From NCBI GenBank assembly GCA_028673005.1, contig CM054117.1, positions 55,472,370 to 55,536,369 of the forward strand: DNA of 64,000 nucleotides, read 5' to 3'. Made by a program: the position numbers and the translations under genes. This DNA is from Tanypteryx hageni. Lineage: Eukaryota; Arthropoda; Insecta; Odonata; Petaluridae. The notes beneath the pieces were generated by a model. The model did not search any database. It was not told the DNA's origin and saw nothing but the letters and a program-made list of their open reading frames with translations. Shown here one piece after another: positions 14,401 through 29,400 of this stretch. Position 1 is the stretch's first letter, and every line of letters starts with the position of its first letter.

Positions 14401-17400
14401 TTTTGATACAAAACCTGAAATTTGAGGATAAAAAAACACTGTATTTGACAGGGAATCGAACTCAAGTCTCCCACTTGCCTGCTATGCACTTGATAGCTTA
14501 GCTGGTTAAAGCACCTACCTGGCAAGTAGGAGACCCAGGTTTGATTCCATGTCAAGTACAGGATTTTTCTCCTCAAATTTCTGTTAAGCTTTATTCGTTC
14601 CTACATAACTACAACATTCCATTTTGATTTAATTCTGATTACCATATTTACTCATGTAACACGTGCCCTCAGTTACCATGTGCAACCCTATTTTTGGGTC
14701 AGTTTGGAGGGAAAAAAATAAATTCATGTCAAAATAAGTTGACATCTGGGATTTTTTAAAAAGTCACTGATTCTCCCTCCCTGAAAAAAGGTTCGCCCAA
14801 GGTGAGCATCTTCTCTCTCCTATCTGTGTGATGCAATTTATTGGGAGATCTCTTTATGCCGATGCTAGCAGAAATCTCCTCAGTAGTTTCCCCTCTTATG
14901 TTAATGGAGCATCAAGAGCTCACAATGGATTCAGCAAATACAGATGCCAGATGCCAACTTATTTCTGCAAATGTATAGGTAGAATTGATAGTAAACTATT
15001 AATGACAGCTGCTTATTTTGAGTAACAATAATAAACTTAAAACTCATTTAAAAGTGACAGCTTTAATGTTATAAAAATATAACATCATCTCAATCGTCAA
15101 AATACTTTGTGCATATTCTTCATAGAATTCTTCGTCTTCTGCAAGTATAAATGTAGACGCAAGCATGCTGCAGTGAATTGACTATAGATTCTTGCAATTT
15201 AAGATGCACAGCCCTTTTTTCTTACCAACATTTTCGGAAAAAGATGCATGTGGTACATGAGTAAATACAGTATTTTGCCTGAAATGTTTTTATCTTGCAG
15301 TTGTATGCTTCTGTGGATTCTGCCATTTAGTTAACAGATAATTTTTTAATAATTCTTGAAGAATTAGAATAGCTTTTTTATATCACATATATTGTTTACA
15401 GATTGTCACTTTGTCTATAAAGTTGAAAATAATTTGCATTTGAGCTCGTGCACTGAAGTCTACTACCAATGCACCTTGCAGTCTACTGAAACCAATATGT
15501 TGCTTGAACTTTTGGTCCAAATCATCAGCGAACCTTGCTTCAATATTCTTCGAACAAAAGTAAGTTACCTTTCATAAGATAATCCTTTATTTCCATTTTT
15601 CCAGTAGTCCACCAAAAATATAGCTAGTTATGATTTTGTGTTAACTTTAAAATGTTCTTTTATAATAAACTATTATTCTTAGTGCAAAAATGGCAAATTA
15701 TTTGATTTACTCTTTGTTAGCCATGTTGTCTTACTAACACCATACCTGTATTGATTCATAGGAGCAATTAGGCTACATAGTATTCAGTGGATTGAGAAGA
15801 TCAAATGGTGTTCAAGGGCTTCGTGTTATTGTCCAGTCAGTAAGGCATCCGAATTATGTTGACCAGAGAGTGGAAGCTTTCCTTGAGGCAATGGGTGTAA
15901 GTTTGTATATTGTTCCATCTGATTTTGAATTTATAATAATTTTGTTATTATGTTTAAAATATGTCCGCTCTTAGTACAATGTTCAATGATTATTTTTTAA
16001 CAACTTGACCATTAGTCACTGCTTAGAAAATTGTATAAGTGTATGATTTTTCCTCCCTTTATTATGAAATATATAATTACAAAGTAAAGAGCAGGACTTT
16101 TCATACATCAAAAACACATTAGCTTGTTTTAATATAAATATATATCTAATGTTAAGTTAAACATATTGCAGTTAGAGTTTTGTAGATTTGCATCATTATG
16201 TGTGTTTATCCAAAAATGTTAACTCTTAAGAGAACTTAATGCTCAAAGTGCAGGATTGACAAAATATAATATATAGTATTGGCCTGATTATAAGCCACAC
16301 TCGAATGTAAGCCTCATTATCAAACTCGATGCATCTGAGAAGAAAAGAATTTTTGGTAAAATAATTTAATTACTAGAATATTTGTTGAATATATTTCAGA
16401 GTGAACCACAGTCATAGCTAAACAGTAACATAGATAACTACATAGTTAATCACTTGCAACAGTCCTCATTACTTTCACTTTCAATACTCGCTTCATCACT
16501 GCTATTGTTGTTGATTTCATCTTCCTCCCAAAACATATCATCTTTATTCCCATCCATTATATTAGAAAGAGAACACTTCTTGAAACCTTTGATTATGGAT
16601 TCTGCTGATATTTTTACCCAAGAATTAAAAACCCACTGGCAAAGTTGCACTATAGAAGGCCATTTAATTTTCCCCTTTGGTGTAGGGGAATTCTTTTCGG
16701 AATACTGCCTCTGAAGATGACCTTTGAAAGGCTTGTTCATAACCACATCAAGATCCTGTAATTGTGAGGTCATGCCACCTGATATGATTACAAGGTCACA
16801 TTACTTTCACCTTAACTTCTGGCATAATATGTCCCCTAAATGCATCTAACACTAACATTCCCCTTCTTTTAAGAAGAACACCAGTTCTCTTACTCCATAC
16901 AGCATTTAGCCAATCAGCCATAACTTGTTTTGTCATCCAACCTCTTTCCTGTCATCTAACAATTATTTCTCTTGGTAAATATTCCCTGGGCATAGTTTTT
17001 CATTTTTAAGTTATGTCTGGAGGAAACTTTTGCCCATTATCCAACACATCACAGTAACTCGCTACTTCACAGTGCCCAAAGTTGTTAAGAGAACTGTTTT
17101 TTCGCCTTTGTTGTTCACAGGAGCTTGCTTTGAAATATCTAACAAGATGATCCAAATGGAACTTACGATTCCTGCTTTCCAACATACTTATTTTAAATTA
17201 AATGTGGTGCAGCAATTACTTAGATTTACTTTAATGGCTTTAAAATCACCGCGGATGAGTTGCTCTTTGTGTTCCCAAATTTCATAATTTAGCGTTATAA
17301 AATATTACAAATACATTTGAATGGAAAACTAATTTGATCACGTGTATTTGTGTGGCAAAAGTAACGCATGTATATGCTAGACTATTCCGAATTCGAGTCC

Positions 17401-20400
17401 AACAACACCCGTTGCAATGGCAATACACTCGTAATGAGTGATAAAAACTGCAAAAATACCAGTACATGTTTACATAAAATTTGAAGAAATATGATTGATC
17501 AGCAAAATTCTACAATAAAAATTAGAATCTGCATTCCTTTTCTCAGCATATAGTACAAATCCCGCTTTTTTAATTTTAATGTGCAAGAAAAAATTACCTG
17601 CACAATGAATTTCAGATTTCCCATGTAAGTCAAATGGGAAGGAATTGAACCCGTGACATTCAATCTTCGAAACAAAAACTATCTCAGTAGCAAGAGATTT
17701 CCACCAAGTGTCATGAAAATCAGTTGATTGGTTTCAAAGTTCATAAGGGAGGACAGACAGAACGAAGAAACTATAAGCCTATTTCCATTGTGGAGAGTAG
17801 GCTAAAAACAGCTGTTTTATCAGCATTTCCTATCTGGCATAATACGTAATTGTGTCTTTTATGAAGCTTGATGACATGGCATTGGTACGCCAAAAGTTTT
17901 TCTTCATAGTCTGATGGAAGCTTTGCTGTAAGAGTTCTTCACCTAAGTACGAGACCGGTTCAACATATAAATCGCCAGCATCATCCAATACTCGCCTTAA
18001 AACTTTGCCTTGGAATGTTAAAGCCACTCACAATTTTTGATGCCTGCAATGAAATCACTTTGCGACTAATTGACATTCAATTTTTCCTATGCTCTTCAAC
18101 AAAGGATAATCATCATGCTCAGGATGTTGACCATGCTTAGGTCCTCGGAATGAATTACGTGTGGAAAGTGCATTCTTCAGTTTCATTTTATCATTTTCCA
18201 ATGACGAACATTCATTCCGTCAACAACGTACTTCCTTGCAGATTCTCTTTTGCTTGTTTCCTCCACATACCTTACAACCTTTATTTTAAAAGTCGACTTG
18301 TAACTACGTCTGATACCTTTACTTAAATTTGACTTTCTTTCAACATGATCACCCATTATTTATGAGATATTTTATATGCAAGTAGATAAACATTAACTAA
18401 CACCTACAGTAACAGTGTTTGTGTCGCCAAGACATACTGATGTCAATATTGATATGGTTTGGTTTTGACTTTTATATATTGAACGTTTATCGGAGGTTAC
18501 AATTAAAGCAGAGCTTTTAGTAGTTTTTTTTGTAAGGTGCAAATATAAGCTGCATCTGGATTTTTTAAAACCCAGATTTGTAAAAATAAGTGAGGCTTAT
18601 AATCGGGCCAATACGGTAAATAGCTGTGTATCAGGAAAATATGAAAATTAAAAATCTTAAAGAATTCCAGTTCTGGTCATGATTTATATTTTTTTCTTTT
18701 ATTTTGGAGCAGCATAAAAATTTCCTGATGTAGCGTGCTCATGATTATTAAAAAATTACAAATTCCAATTTGGCAGTATTTTTTCTTTCATGCATGGCTT
18801 ATTACATTATTAAAAGCAAATGCTTTTACTTAAGATTTCTAGTATTTTTTAAGCAAAAGCTTAATTGGAGTTGAATAAAAAAATAGCATTTGCTTTTGCT
18901 TGAAAGAAATAGTATTTGTTTATTTTCAAAAATTTCCTGTAGCAAATGCTAAAAATGTGTGAATAAAACCATGCTTATGCTAAATTCTTTAAGCATATGC
19001 TTTGAATTTTTTAAGTGAGGTGAGGGGCACACTTATGATTTTTCAAGTTCGCTTTTTACGAGATACAAAGAAGTTCATTTTCTGTCACCAGTAATTTGGC
19101 ACTCCCGATTAGGCTACATGAACCATTTATATCATTTTAGTAATTTCTTTGCCCTTTATGTTCTAAATACCAAATTTCGTGAACATTTGCCCTGTAGTTT
19201 CTGAGATGAAACATGCAGCCGAACAGGTGGACTGACATAACCTGACCATAAGGCGTTCTTTGTTTACTTTCTGTAAAGAATCCCTAAAAATATAAGAAAC
19301 ATTTTTATGTAAAATAATTAATTTATACTTTAACCTTTCCTCGAAAAGATTATGGTAACCAAACAAAGATGCTAACATTTCAAGGCACAAGGCAAGGTTA
19401 TCCTGAAAATTTAGGTAATCTATCTGCAATATTTCTTGATTTCTGCTTGATAGAAAGATTAAATGTGTGCATTTCCTATTCAGTTTTAAGCAAATGCTTA
19501 AAACTGAATGGCAAATGCTTATAAGTAAAAGCAAACTTTTATTCACTCAAAATGAAGCAAATGCTTTTAGCATTTGCTTATGCTTTTAGGAAATTTTTTT
19601 GCTTTTACTCTTTTCTTTAATTTTCATTTACTTGGCCCATTATTCTAAATGGAATTTAATTCAACTGAATAAAAGGTATTTAAACCATGTATATGTAACA
19701 AATGACAAGTTGAATTCTTTCAAGTCCCTTTAAAATTACAGTGGGAGTAAAATAATATGTTTGTGTTTCATCAGGATCTCCTGGAAGGAATGAGCGAAGA
19801 AGAGTTTGAGCGTCATAAAGAGGCACTGGCTGCCCAAAGACTTGAGAAGCCTAAAAAGTTGGTTGCCTTAACAGCTCGCTACTGGGCAGAAATAATTTCA
19901 CAGCAGTACAACTTCAACAGAGCTGAAATAGAGGTTGCATACCTGCGGAGCCTAACCAAAGACAATGTCATCAAATTCTACAAGGTTCGTCTTCTTTTTT
20001 GCATCACGTAAAATAGAATGCTATTATAATGGGCCACATCATGCTGTGAATTTGGTTATACCAAGTGCCCTGTAAATAATATTACATTGAAGTAAGCATT
20101 ACAAGTTGTTCAAATACAATCTAGTACAAGGCTGTACTTTAACTTGCTTGATTTAATGTGATAAAAACAACTGTTGGCTAAATTGTATATTAATTCTCTC
20201 CATTTAGCACTAATTGTTGTTATCGTAAGTCCATTCAAAAAATAATTTCAGAGTTCACTGTATGACTGGAATCAAATTCATAAATTAGGAGAAAAATCTA
20301 GAGTTAGTTTCTATCAGTGAATCATTGTTGGTTATTGCAGATTTGTTGCTGAAATGCATATATGTCATACATAACCTTTTTATGGACATTATAGCTACAT

Positions 20401-23400
20401 AATTTACAGATTACCTTATCATATTTATTTCTTGTCTGATGACAGTTTGCAGTTAAATGATTGATATTTTTAATACTCTTCATAAAAGTTAAATCTTTTC
20501 CTTTTTATGTATCATTTTATGCATTAGTACTATGTTTGAGTCAGCATGAGTTTTTACAAGTAATGATGTACCTGAAATCACTGTCACATTTTGGTGGAAA
20601 AGAGCATGAATTAAAATTTTATATGGAAATCCAGATGCTGAAATTTTCCACAGATTCATAACACCCTAATTGTCAGACTAAAATGTTAGAATGAAAATTT
20701 CAAACAAAGTAACTGGCATATTTGTGATTGATTCCACACACCATGGAAAGGAAAACATAATTTACCCTGTGCTTTTCCTCTAACGCACTATAAAAATCTC
20801 CAAACTGACAGGAAATCTGTGACTCACTGAAAGATCACTTATCGATGATCCACTGTGGCCTAGGTAGTGTCATGCAAGACTATTTGTTGGCAAAAGAATC
20901 ACAGTTTATGCGACATCTGATTTGGCAAGCACATACTCGTTCAACCGTATTTTGGCCTGATGACTTTCGGTGAGTATTTGCTCGTGCTACCAGACTTTTA
21001 TCAATCATCTTCAACAGATGCTACTTAACTAGTTTATTTTCCTTTTCTTTGGAAATCTGCAAATGTTCTCCCTCTTTCTAAATCCAGTAACAGAAGTTCT
21101 GACAAGTCTTATCGTCCTATCTCTTAACTCCCTAATCTGGCAATGATTTGCGAGTGCATCATATTAAATTACTTTCTGACTTCATAGTACCCTATCTTTC
21201 TTTGACTCAGCATTGTTTACTGCCATGCAGCTCTTGCCTCAACCTTTCTTCTCTTCAGCACCATGGATGCAATTAACAGAAGTTCTCAACTAGATATATG
21301 CTTCTTAGACCTTGGGAAAACATTCATTTCCCTTGACCATATACTACTTATTCATAAACTTCAAAACTGTTATGGGCTCCATGGTGATTTTCTTTTGCTC
21401 ATTAAATGCTTTCTTTGTAATAGAACTCAAGAGTAATTCTCTCTGGTTACTCCTCTCCTTGGTCTCCTGTCCTCTCTAGAGTCCCACAGGGAAAAACTCC
21501 TGGACTTGATCTCGTTACACTGTTCATGGTTGATCTTTCCAAAAATATCTATAACAACTGCCACTTGCTACTTTTTGCTGATGACTGCAAAATATTTATG
21601 CATATCAACTCCTCCCAGGACCATAAACTTACATTTAGAATTAGGCAATGCATGTCACTGGTGCTCCTGGTGGAGCCTAAAGCCAAACCCAGAAAAGTGC
21701 AGTGTACTCTTCATTTCCATAATAAACTCTGCACGTAATAATTAATACAGTATAGTACAGTGGTTCTTAACCTTTTTCTCCCATGCACGCCCACTTTAAA
21801 ATTACAATTATGGATTTACAAAATAATAAGAATAGTCATGAGGAACATCTCCACCAAGGATACAGGATGCTCTCAGTCTGCCTCTGCATTAAACACTGGT
21901 ATATCTAGTATATTATACCTGCTATGTCTCTGCCTGCATCCAAAGCCTCAAGTGACGTCACCTCCCAGTTTGAATGCAAATGAATCAAGAATGGTCGGTT
22001 CAATTTTGACGAATCTTTGGCCTGAATATTTGGCATGAACTCTCACAGGTTTTAAGTGGGTAGTCATCTCCCAAAAAAGGATGGGTTTTATACCAGGTTA
22101 TTTTTTTATTTTGTATTTGATTAACATGTAATCGGCTGGAATATGATGTGTAGACCTTTAGTCTTAAACATTTTAAAATATCTTACGATCGAGACTTTGA
22201 CTCAAAATTTACATTATTTCACATAGAAAGAAATGACGATTCTTATTCTTACTGCCAATTCTGTTGTTTAATTTGTGTTTATTTATATTTTAAGTTTATA
22301 TTTGATTCAGGGGCTAAACTAGAGAACTTAAAAAGGGAAATTAGAAGGAATAATGTAGGTATAGTAGGTCTTAGTGAAGTTCGGTGGGAAGGAGAAGGCG
22401 AGATAAATTCAAACGTATTTAAGATTATTTACTCTGGAGGAGAGAAAAAGGAAAGGGGAGTGGGAATTATAATGAGAAAAGAGATAGCTGAAAGAATTAG
22501 CAAGGTAGTGACAGTTAATGATAGATTAATAGCCGTAAAACTTCAGATGAAGCCAGTGGAAATGCTTATAATTCAAGTGTATATGCCAACAACTAATGCT
22601 GGTGACGACGAAGTAGATGAAATGTATCAACAGATTATGGAGATATTGGAGGAGCAGGGAAAAGGAAGGATCACCACCATAGTAATGGGAGACTGGAAGT
22701 GTAGTCGGAGAGGGACAGGAAGATAACATAGTGGGAAAATATGGACTAGGGAAGAGAAATGAAAGAGGGGAGAAACTTGTGGAATTCTGCCATATAAATA
22801 GATTGATTGTAACTAATATATGGTTTAAGCATCACCAGTGGAGACTTTACATATGTAGAAGCCCAGGATACAAGAGGCGATACCAGATAGATTACATACT
22901 AGTCAATGAAAGATTTAGAAATAGCATTAAAAATGTGAAAACACCACCAGGGGCAGATATCGATTCCGACCACAACCTTTTGGTGGCAAATACACAATGT
23001 AGACTAAAGAGCGTTAAGAGAAACATAAGAGTTAACAAGAAATGGAACTTAGAGGAACTCTTTAAGAACAAGGAGGCTATCATGACTGAGCTGGAGGAAA
23101 GGTTGGGGGAGAGAGCTGAAGAAAGTAGGAACACTGTAGATGAGGAGTGGAGATACATCCATAGCAACATTAAATGTAATGGAAAAGAAGGTAGGAAAGA
23201 TAATGGGTGAAAGAAACAAAAAACCCTGGGTCAGAGCAGCCATGCTGCAAAAATGGAAGAGGAGAAAGTGGAAGAACAAACACTGAAGAAGGCCAAAGAA
23301 AGTACAAGGAGCTAAATAATGCTTTAAGAAGGGAAACAGATAAAGCCAGAGAACAGTGGATAAATGAGAAATGCGAGGAAATTGTCAAGTGTGAAAGAAT

Positions 23401-26400
23401 TTGTAGAACAGACCTCACGTATAGCAAAGCAAGGGAACTAATCAAGAAAAAGGCAAGAAAGATAGGACGTAAAGGAATCATGAACAAAAGTGGTAAAATA
23501 GTCTCGGAGCCAGACAATGTAAAGAATGTTTGGAAAGAATACATTGAGGTGCTGTATGACAAAGAAGGAAAGCCAAGAAATATTGAATTAAATGAAAAAG
23601 AGGATGTGGAAAAAGACCAGCTAGGACCAAGTATTCTCGAGTCTGAAGTTAAAAGAGCAATTGATGACATGAAAAGAAGGAAGGCTGTTGGGAGTGATGA
23701 TATACCAGTAGACGTTCTTAAGGTTTTGGGGTCAAAAGCAGTTAAGCAACTCACAAAATTCTTTAACCAAGTATATGATACTGGCATATGGCCTGAAGAT
23801 TTTTTAGATGTTGTTATGGTACCACTGGAGAAAATGAACAATGCAAAATGTTGTAAGGATTACAGAACTATTAGTTTAATTTCTCGTACAGCTAAAGTTC
23901 TAACCAGAATAATAACCAAAAGAATTGAAGGTAAATAGAAAAGGAGTTGCAAGATAATCAGTTTGGTTTCAGAAGAGGAAGAGGGACTAGAGATGCTATA
24001 GGATGTATGAGGATGATGATAGAAAGAGCGCTAGAAGTCAATAAAGGTATGTATTTTTGTTTTGTAGATTGGGAGAAAGCTTTTGACTGAGTGAAATGGG
24101 ATTAAATGTTGGATATTTTAAATAAAATGGTAATAGATTGGAATGATAAAAGACTGCTTAAAAACCTTTACTTTGATCAAAAGATTCGAGTCAGGATTGA
24201 AGGAGAAGAAACAGAAAGTACTTCAATAGGGAGGGGAGTGAGGCAGGGACGTCCTATTTCACCAGCAATATTTAATATTGATGCAGAAACAATAACAGAA
24301 GAAGCGTTGATGGAAGAGAAAGGATTTAAGATAGGAGGTGAAAGTATTACCACCATTAAATATGCAGATGATCAGGGATTAATAGCAGAAGGCGAGAAAG
24401 AACTTCAGAGGATGACAGACAGACTAGTGGAGGTTGACCAACAATATGGAATGCCGAAAAAACGAAAGTCATGGTGGTTTCAAAGGAACATAAAGAATTA
24501 AATATAATGGTAAATGGCCAAAAATTGGAACAAGTAAGTAGTTTCAAATATCTTGGCAGTATTTTAGCGCAAGATGGAGGTAGTACACAGGACATCAGAA
24601 GTAGGATTGCAATGGCAAAAGCAGCATTTAATGAGAAGAAGAAGCTTCTCACAAGCAAGAAAATAAATTTAGAAACAAGGAAGAAATTAGCAAAATGCTA
24701 CATATGGAGCATAGTTCTTTATAGCACAGAAACGTGGATGGTAAGGAGAAAGGAGGAAAAATATTTAGAAAGTTTTGAGATGTGCGTATGGAGGAGGATT
24801 ATGAAAGTGAAATGGACAGAGAGGAAGAGAAACGAAGAAGTATTAGAAATGGTGGGAGAAGAAAGGATGCTAATAAAAACAATCAGGAAAAGAAAAGCAA
24901 ATTGGATAGGGCACATATTGAGAAGACAGTGTTTACAAAGGACAATCTTAGAAGGCAAAATTAGAATATTAGAGAATATAAAGCAGGAATATAGTACTTA
25001 TAGGGGTATAAAAGAGGCTTCTAGGGAGATAGAGAGATGGAGGCAGCGATTCAGCTAAAACCTGTCTTCGGACAGCAGCGTGATGATGATTTTCCCTGAT
25101 TCTTCAACATTTCAAAAAGAAGGTTGCTGTTGTTGACTTCGAATTTTTGCATTGTTGGAATTGGGCTTTCAAGTGCATTTGCACTAGGCTTACAATGAAA
25201 CAAATACACGAAGGACAAAAACCGATTGAAAATTTATGTGAAAAGTTTCATCTAAATATAAAACATGTGAAACATGGAGTGAAGAAACTTGAAGTCAGAA
25301 ACAACTCCATTGCATCATAATAATGGACAACTTAACATTACAAATAGCAAGATATTTGATGCGTACATTAAAAATATTGTTCCATTTGCAAATTTTATTG
25401 AGCAGTTTAATGTAAATTACAATATTGATAATATTTGTGATTAATTTCTTTCGATAATTAAGCAAGATATTTGATGTGAGGTCATTGCTTGTATAGTGAT
25501 TACTTATTATTAAAAAACCCACAGAACATACAATTTGCTGTACCATCAGAAACAATGAATAAAACAAAAAAAATTGTGTAGCGGGAAGTATTAGTCTAAA
25601 CTATGTACATATGTGTTTTTGGTTGTGAAAATAGTGTGAGCTATATGATTATTTTGAGAGGGGCAATAAAAGTGGTTCAACTAAAAACATCCTGTGCCAC
25701 AATTCTTTGTCATAGGCCTCATCACATACAACCACTTCACCCAAGGTTCCGTAATGTTTGCAGGAAGTATTGTAATGGGACCCTAGTTTAAAAAGATAAC
25801 CATAAGGGCCACTGCATCCTTCATAATTATCTTTTGTTTGATTTTTTAGAGTTTATTATATTTGTATTAATACAGTCAAATTATTATTTTTCGTTTTTAC
25901 TGAAGCGTTTACGATATATAATTGTACTGAAATAAGTTTTATTATATTCATGTTTGTAAGGAAATTCCATAATGAGTTTAACTATTTTCATTATTTCTTT
26001 AAAAAACAGTAGAGTTCTCTCTGGTTACTTAAAATGTGTTGGAGATGACTCTTTTAAGTTGAGCAGCCTCACACCTCCTGCCCCCCCTCTCTCCCTCCCA
26101 TATTAAGAAGCCTGGTTAAGAACCACTGGTATAGTAAGTCTTCCCAAGTAGAATATGAAAAGGACCTAGATGTTTTCATTGACTCTGAATTTAACTTTGG
26201 GCAGCACATTAACCTTATTAGAAATGTGGCCATGTTGCATTTAGAGATACTTTACATATTTACCGGCATCAAACGTCCCATTGCCCTCCTTGCCTATTTT
26301 TGTAGCTTTGTGCTCCTACTCCTGATGTACTTCTTGTCCATCTGGTCCATGTCTTACTACATCAAATCTTTCTCTCCTTGACCGTGTTCTCAACTTTTTC

Positions 26401-29400
26401 ATACAAATTGTTAGAATTCGTGCCCCCTCTCTTCACAGCTCATCTTAAGTGCAAATCTTAGCCTCTCTTAATCTTCACACTCTTCAATCTCTACAAACTT
26501 TTTCCAATATTTCCTTCAACTATAATCTCCTGAATAACAAAATTGATTGTTCTCTACCACTTTCTTTGCTCATCTCGAGTACCATTTAGTGGAAATCGCC
26601 TTTCTGTTCCCTTTGATGTAAACCTCCATGTCTCATCTCTCCCTTTTCTTCTGAGTCCAACTTTTGTTAAACTCTCTTTCCACTAATTGATAGTAGCTCA
26701 ATAACTTTGGCTAAGATTAATAAAGGTAAAATACTCCTTTAGCCAAACAATTAGAGGGTTACAACACCCAATGCATTTCGCCCACAAGGTGATGACAACT
26801 GCAATATTGAAAATTGTAATAAATTTTGTTTTGTTCAATACACTTACTGTAGATATGTGTTTTGTTTTGATCACTTTGTGAAAGTTATGCGTTGTCATTA
26901 AGTGTTAATTAATTTTTTGTTATGCATAAATTTTAAAATATTTACTGTTTCTCACTGTTTCACTACCCCTAAAGGTAAAATCAAAATTCCCATAGCCTCG
27001 ATCCATTTACCATGGTAACTGATAGTTCTTATTGTTAAAATGAAATATCATGTCACTAAATACAAATATAAAGATTAATTATAATGTTTAAAAATTCATA
27101 ATCCGGGAAATATAAACCTGATAGAAAATTGGCAAAACACTTTTAATTTTCTACAATATAGCAAAGTTTGTAGCAAAATTAGTCTTTACAAAGAAGAAAA
27201 ATGTGTTTCATTGATTATAATTTTTTCAAAAATTTAATATTTAAGAAATATCGAGAAATATGAACTTGACAGAAAAACAGCAAAACACATCCCTTTTTTC
27301 ATTCTCTACAATATAGCCAAGTTTCGTCTCAAAGTTGGTGTTTAGGTCTGAAACCTTCCCTTGTAAGAGCAATATTGGGCCATGTCTCTCAGAACTGTTC
27401 TCAGCATTGCCTCAAATTCTAACTTAAGATAGTATCTCTATTTTCTGTGCACTTTCCTCTTTTCAGTCAATTTGTATTTTTTCCAGTCTGTTGTTATTAT
27501 TTCATTTTTGTTATTGCCTTTTGTTTTTATTAAATTGTTGTATCTAAAATCGATAAAAAGCCTACTTCTGTCCCTTTATCACTTTGTCCCTTTGTCGCTA
27601 CCTCTGACATGCAATAAAAATGTGAATAACTCGATAAAAGATGGAGATATATTTTTTGAATTTGGCAGAAATACTAAATTTGCATATTTTAAGGTGATGA
27701 CAAAAAAATATCTTAACAAATGCTCTGGGTTCAACTCCAAGGAAGACATTTCCATTTCCCATAAAATAATACATAAAAATTGACTTTTTGACTTGCAGGC
27801 TTTTATTCTTTTTGAGATCTAAATTAGAAAGAATTAACCTACGATCTTCAGATCTGAACCATTTTAAAGAAAAAATTATAAAGTTTCTTATTCCATTCAT
27901 CTTTTTCCGCCTACAGTTCGAAATTCCTCATGTTAAACGTTTAATTCACATATTTTGGGGAAATCTTGCCATTTTAACGGGATGTTGCCTTGCCAACCCA
28001 TTACAGCCAGGAAATCCTATTGTTAGTTCAAAGCATGCTTTTAATGCTTTTAATACGAGAGAGAGAAAGGAAGGAGAGAGAAATGATTTTCATAGCAACA
28101 AATGTAGACAACATTCATTGCATTATTTACGAGAAGGAATACATTTGAATGTAGAACATTAATCATTCGCATATTAAAATTACTTAGAATCATGGTAGGA
28201 GTTCAAGGCTTGAAGCTATGAATACCTAAAAGAACTAAAGTTTGTTTTCCTGCCATCGATTTTTTAATAGGTGTCGAATCGTTCAACAGATCAGTTTTTA
28301 ACGCAAGAATTTGATGCATTCTTAGTGATTCGCATTGTTGCCGGTTTTGCGTAATTGGGTGCCATTAACTTGGATAATAGCTTCGCGTCGCATCTATTCG
28401 CAAAATTTCGTTTAAAAAATTTCTCGTTGAATTTCAATGGGCATCCCCCTAGTTATGTAAATATTCTTTATTGTCTTTTATTTTATTTGTATATTTATTG
28501 TTAATCGATCAGCTGTAACTGTAAAAAACCTCTAATAAGACCGGTGTTGGTATCTTAAGAACTCGTTGCAAATTATGATCATAACGAATTTGCTGTAGCG
28601 TGCAATCATGCTATGAACCTGGTGGGTTGTTAAAACTCTATTGTTTTATATACCGCCCTTTCCTTTGGATAAGAACCCACTTACTTTTAACTACGTGTTA
28701 AAATATGTAAATAACATTCAATAGCAATTTAAATTACAGCTCCGAGCAATAGGAGGTATGCTATGGAAACAAGACATTTTTCAGCGATGGCGTCGTACGA
28801 GGATGCCAAATTTTTCCTCAGGCTCGCATTTAAGCCGAGGGTGATTTTTTTCACGATAGATTTTGACAAAAAGTATCGGCTTATATTCGGGCAGATACGG
28901 TAAACTGTGGGATGCGCAGTGTTTTACCCAAACTCACTGCATGAATAAAATGCAGGGTGGATGGCTAGAGAGTAAATATAGGATTTTGTCATGTCTTGTA
29001 TTATTAAGGTCTTTATTCTGCAATTTTACGCATGACATGAAGTTAGAGTGCCAATACCTTAACATTCATTCCACAGATCATCCCCCCTTCCATCACATAC
29101 TTTTACATATAAATAGAGAAACTACAGAGAGATAGAACTGTATGTTGAATCATCACAATCATTTAGTGGTGTCCGAGTGAAATTTAATGGTTTTCTCACA
29201 TTTTAGGTTTTTCCAGCATTTTTTCCTCGCATATAAGCCACGTCATCATTTTGTAAACGTTAAATTTGGAACGGTTGAGTAAACTTTGTTTAAATTCGAC
29301 TTCTTTGTAAACATTTGACTAATATTTTAATACATCAGTATTACTTACGATTCTTATTGCAATGGCCATTTAATCAGATGCTATATTTTATCTTCTTTTA

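Larger units (their letters stand above)
20970..26700 (+). mobile_element. CR1/Jockey-like LINE fragment, split by a hAT element
   Basis: The reverse transcriptase is readable across frames in two parts. 20970-21749 gives [14 protein letters not shown] (A-type catalytic region), [10 protein letters not shown] and [10 protein letters not shown] (the FADD box); 26137-26700 continues with [19 protein letters not shown] and the C-terminal part. The break falls exactly at a hAT insertion. 5'-truncated and full of stops. Confidence 0.75.

Noticed and set aside
14828..15025. 65-codon frame as an exon
   Set aside because: Lies wholly inside a TIR-bounded MITE and has no splice support or homology I can see.
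23170..23841. 223-codon minus-strand open frame
   Set aside because: Antisense to the RTE reverse transcriptase; Ser/Phe/Leu-rich, typical of a complement of A/G-rich coding DNA.
27788..28162. 124-codon frame as a gene in the IDE intron
   Set aside because: Composition drifts along the frame, no domain, no splice signals and no start context.
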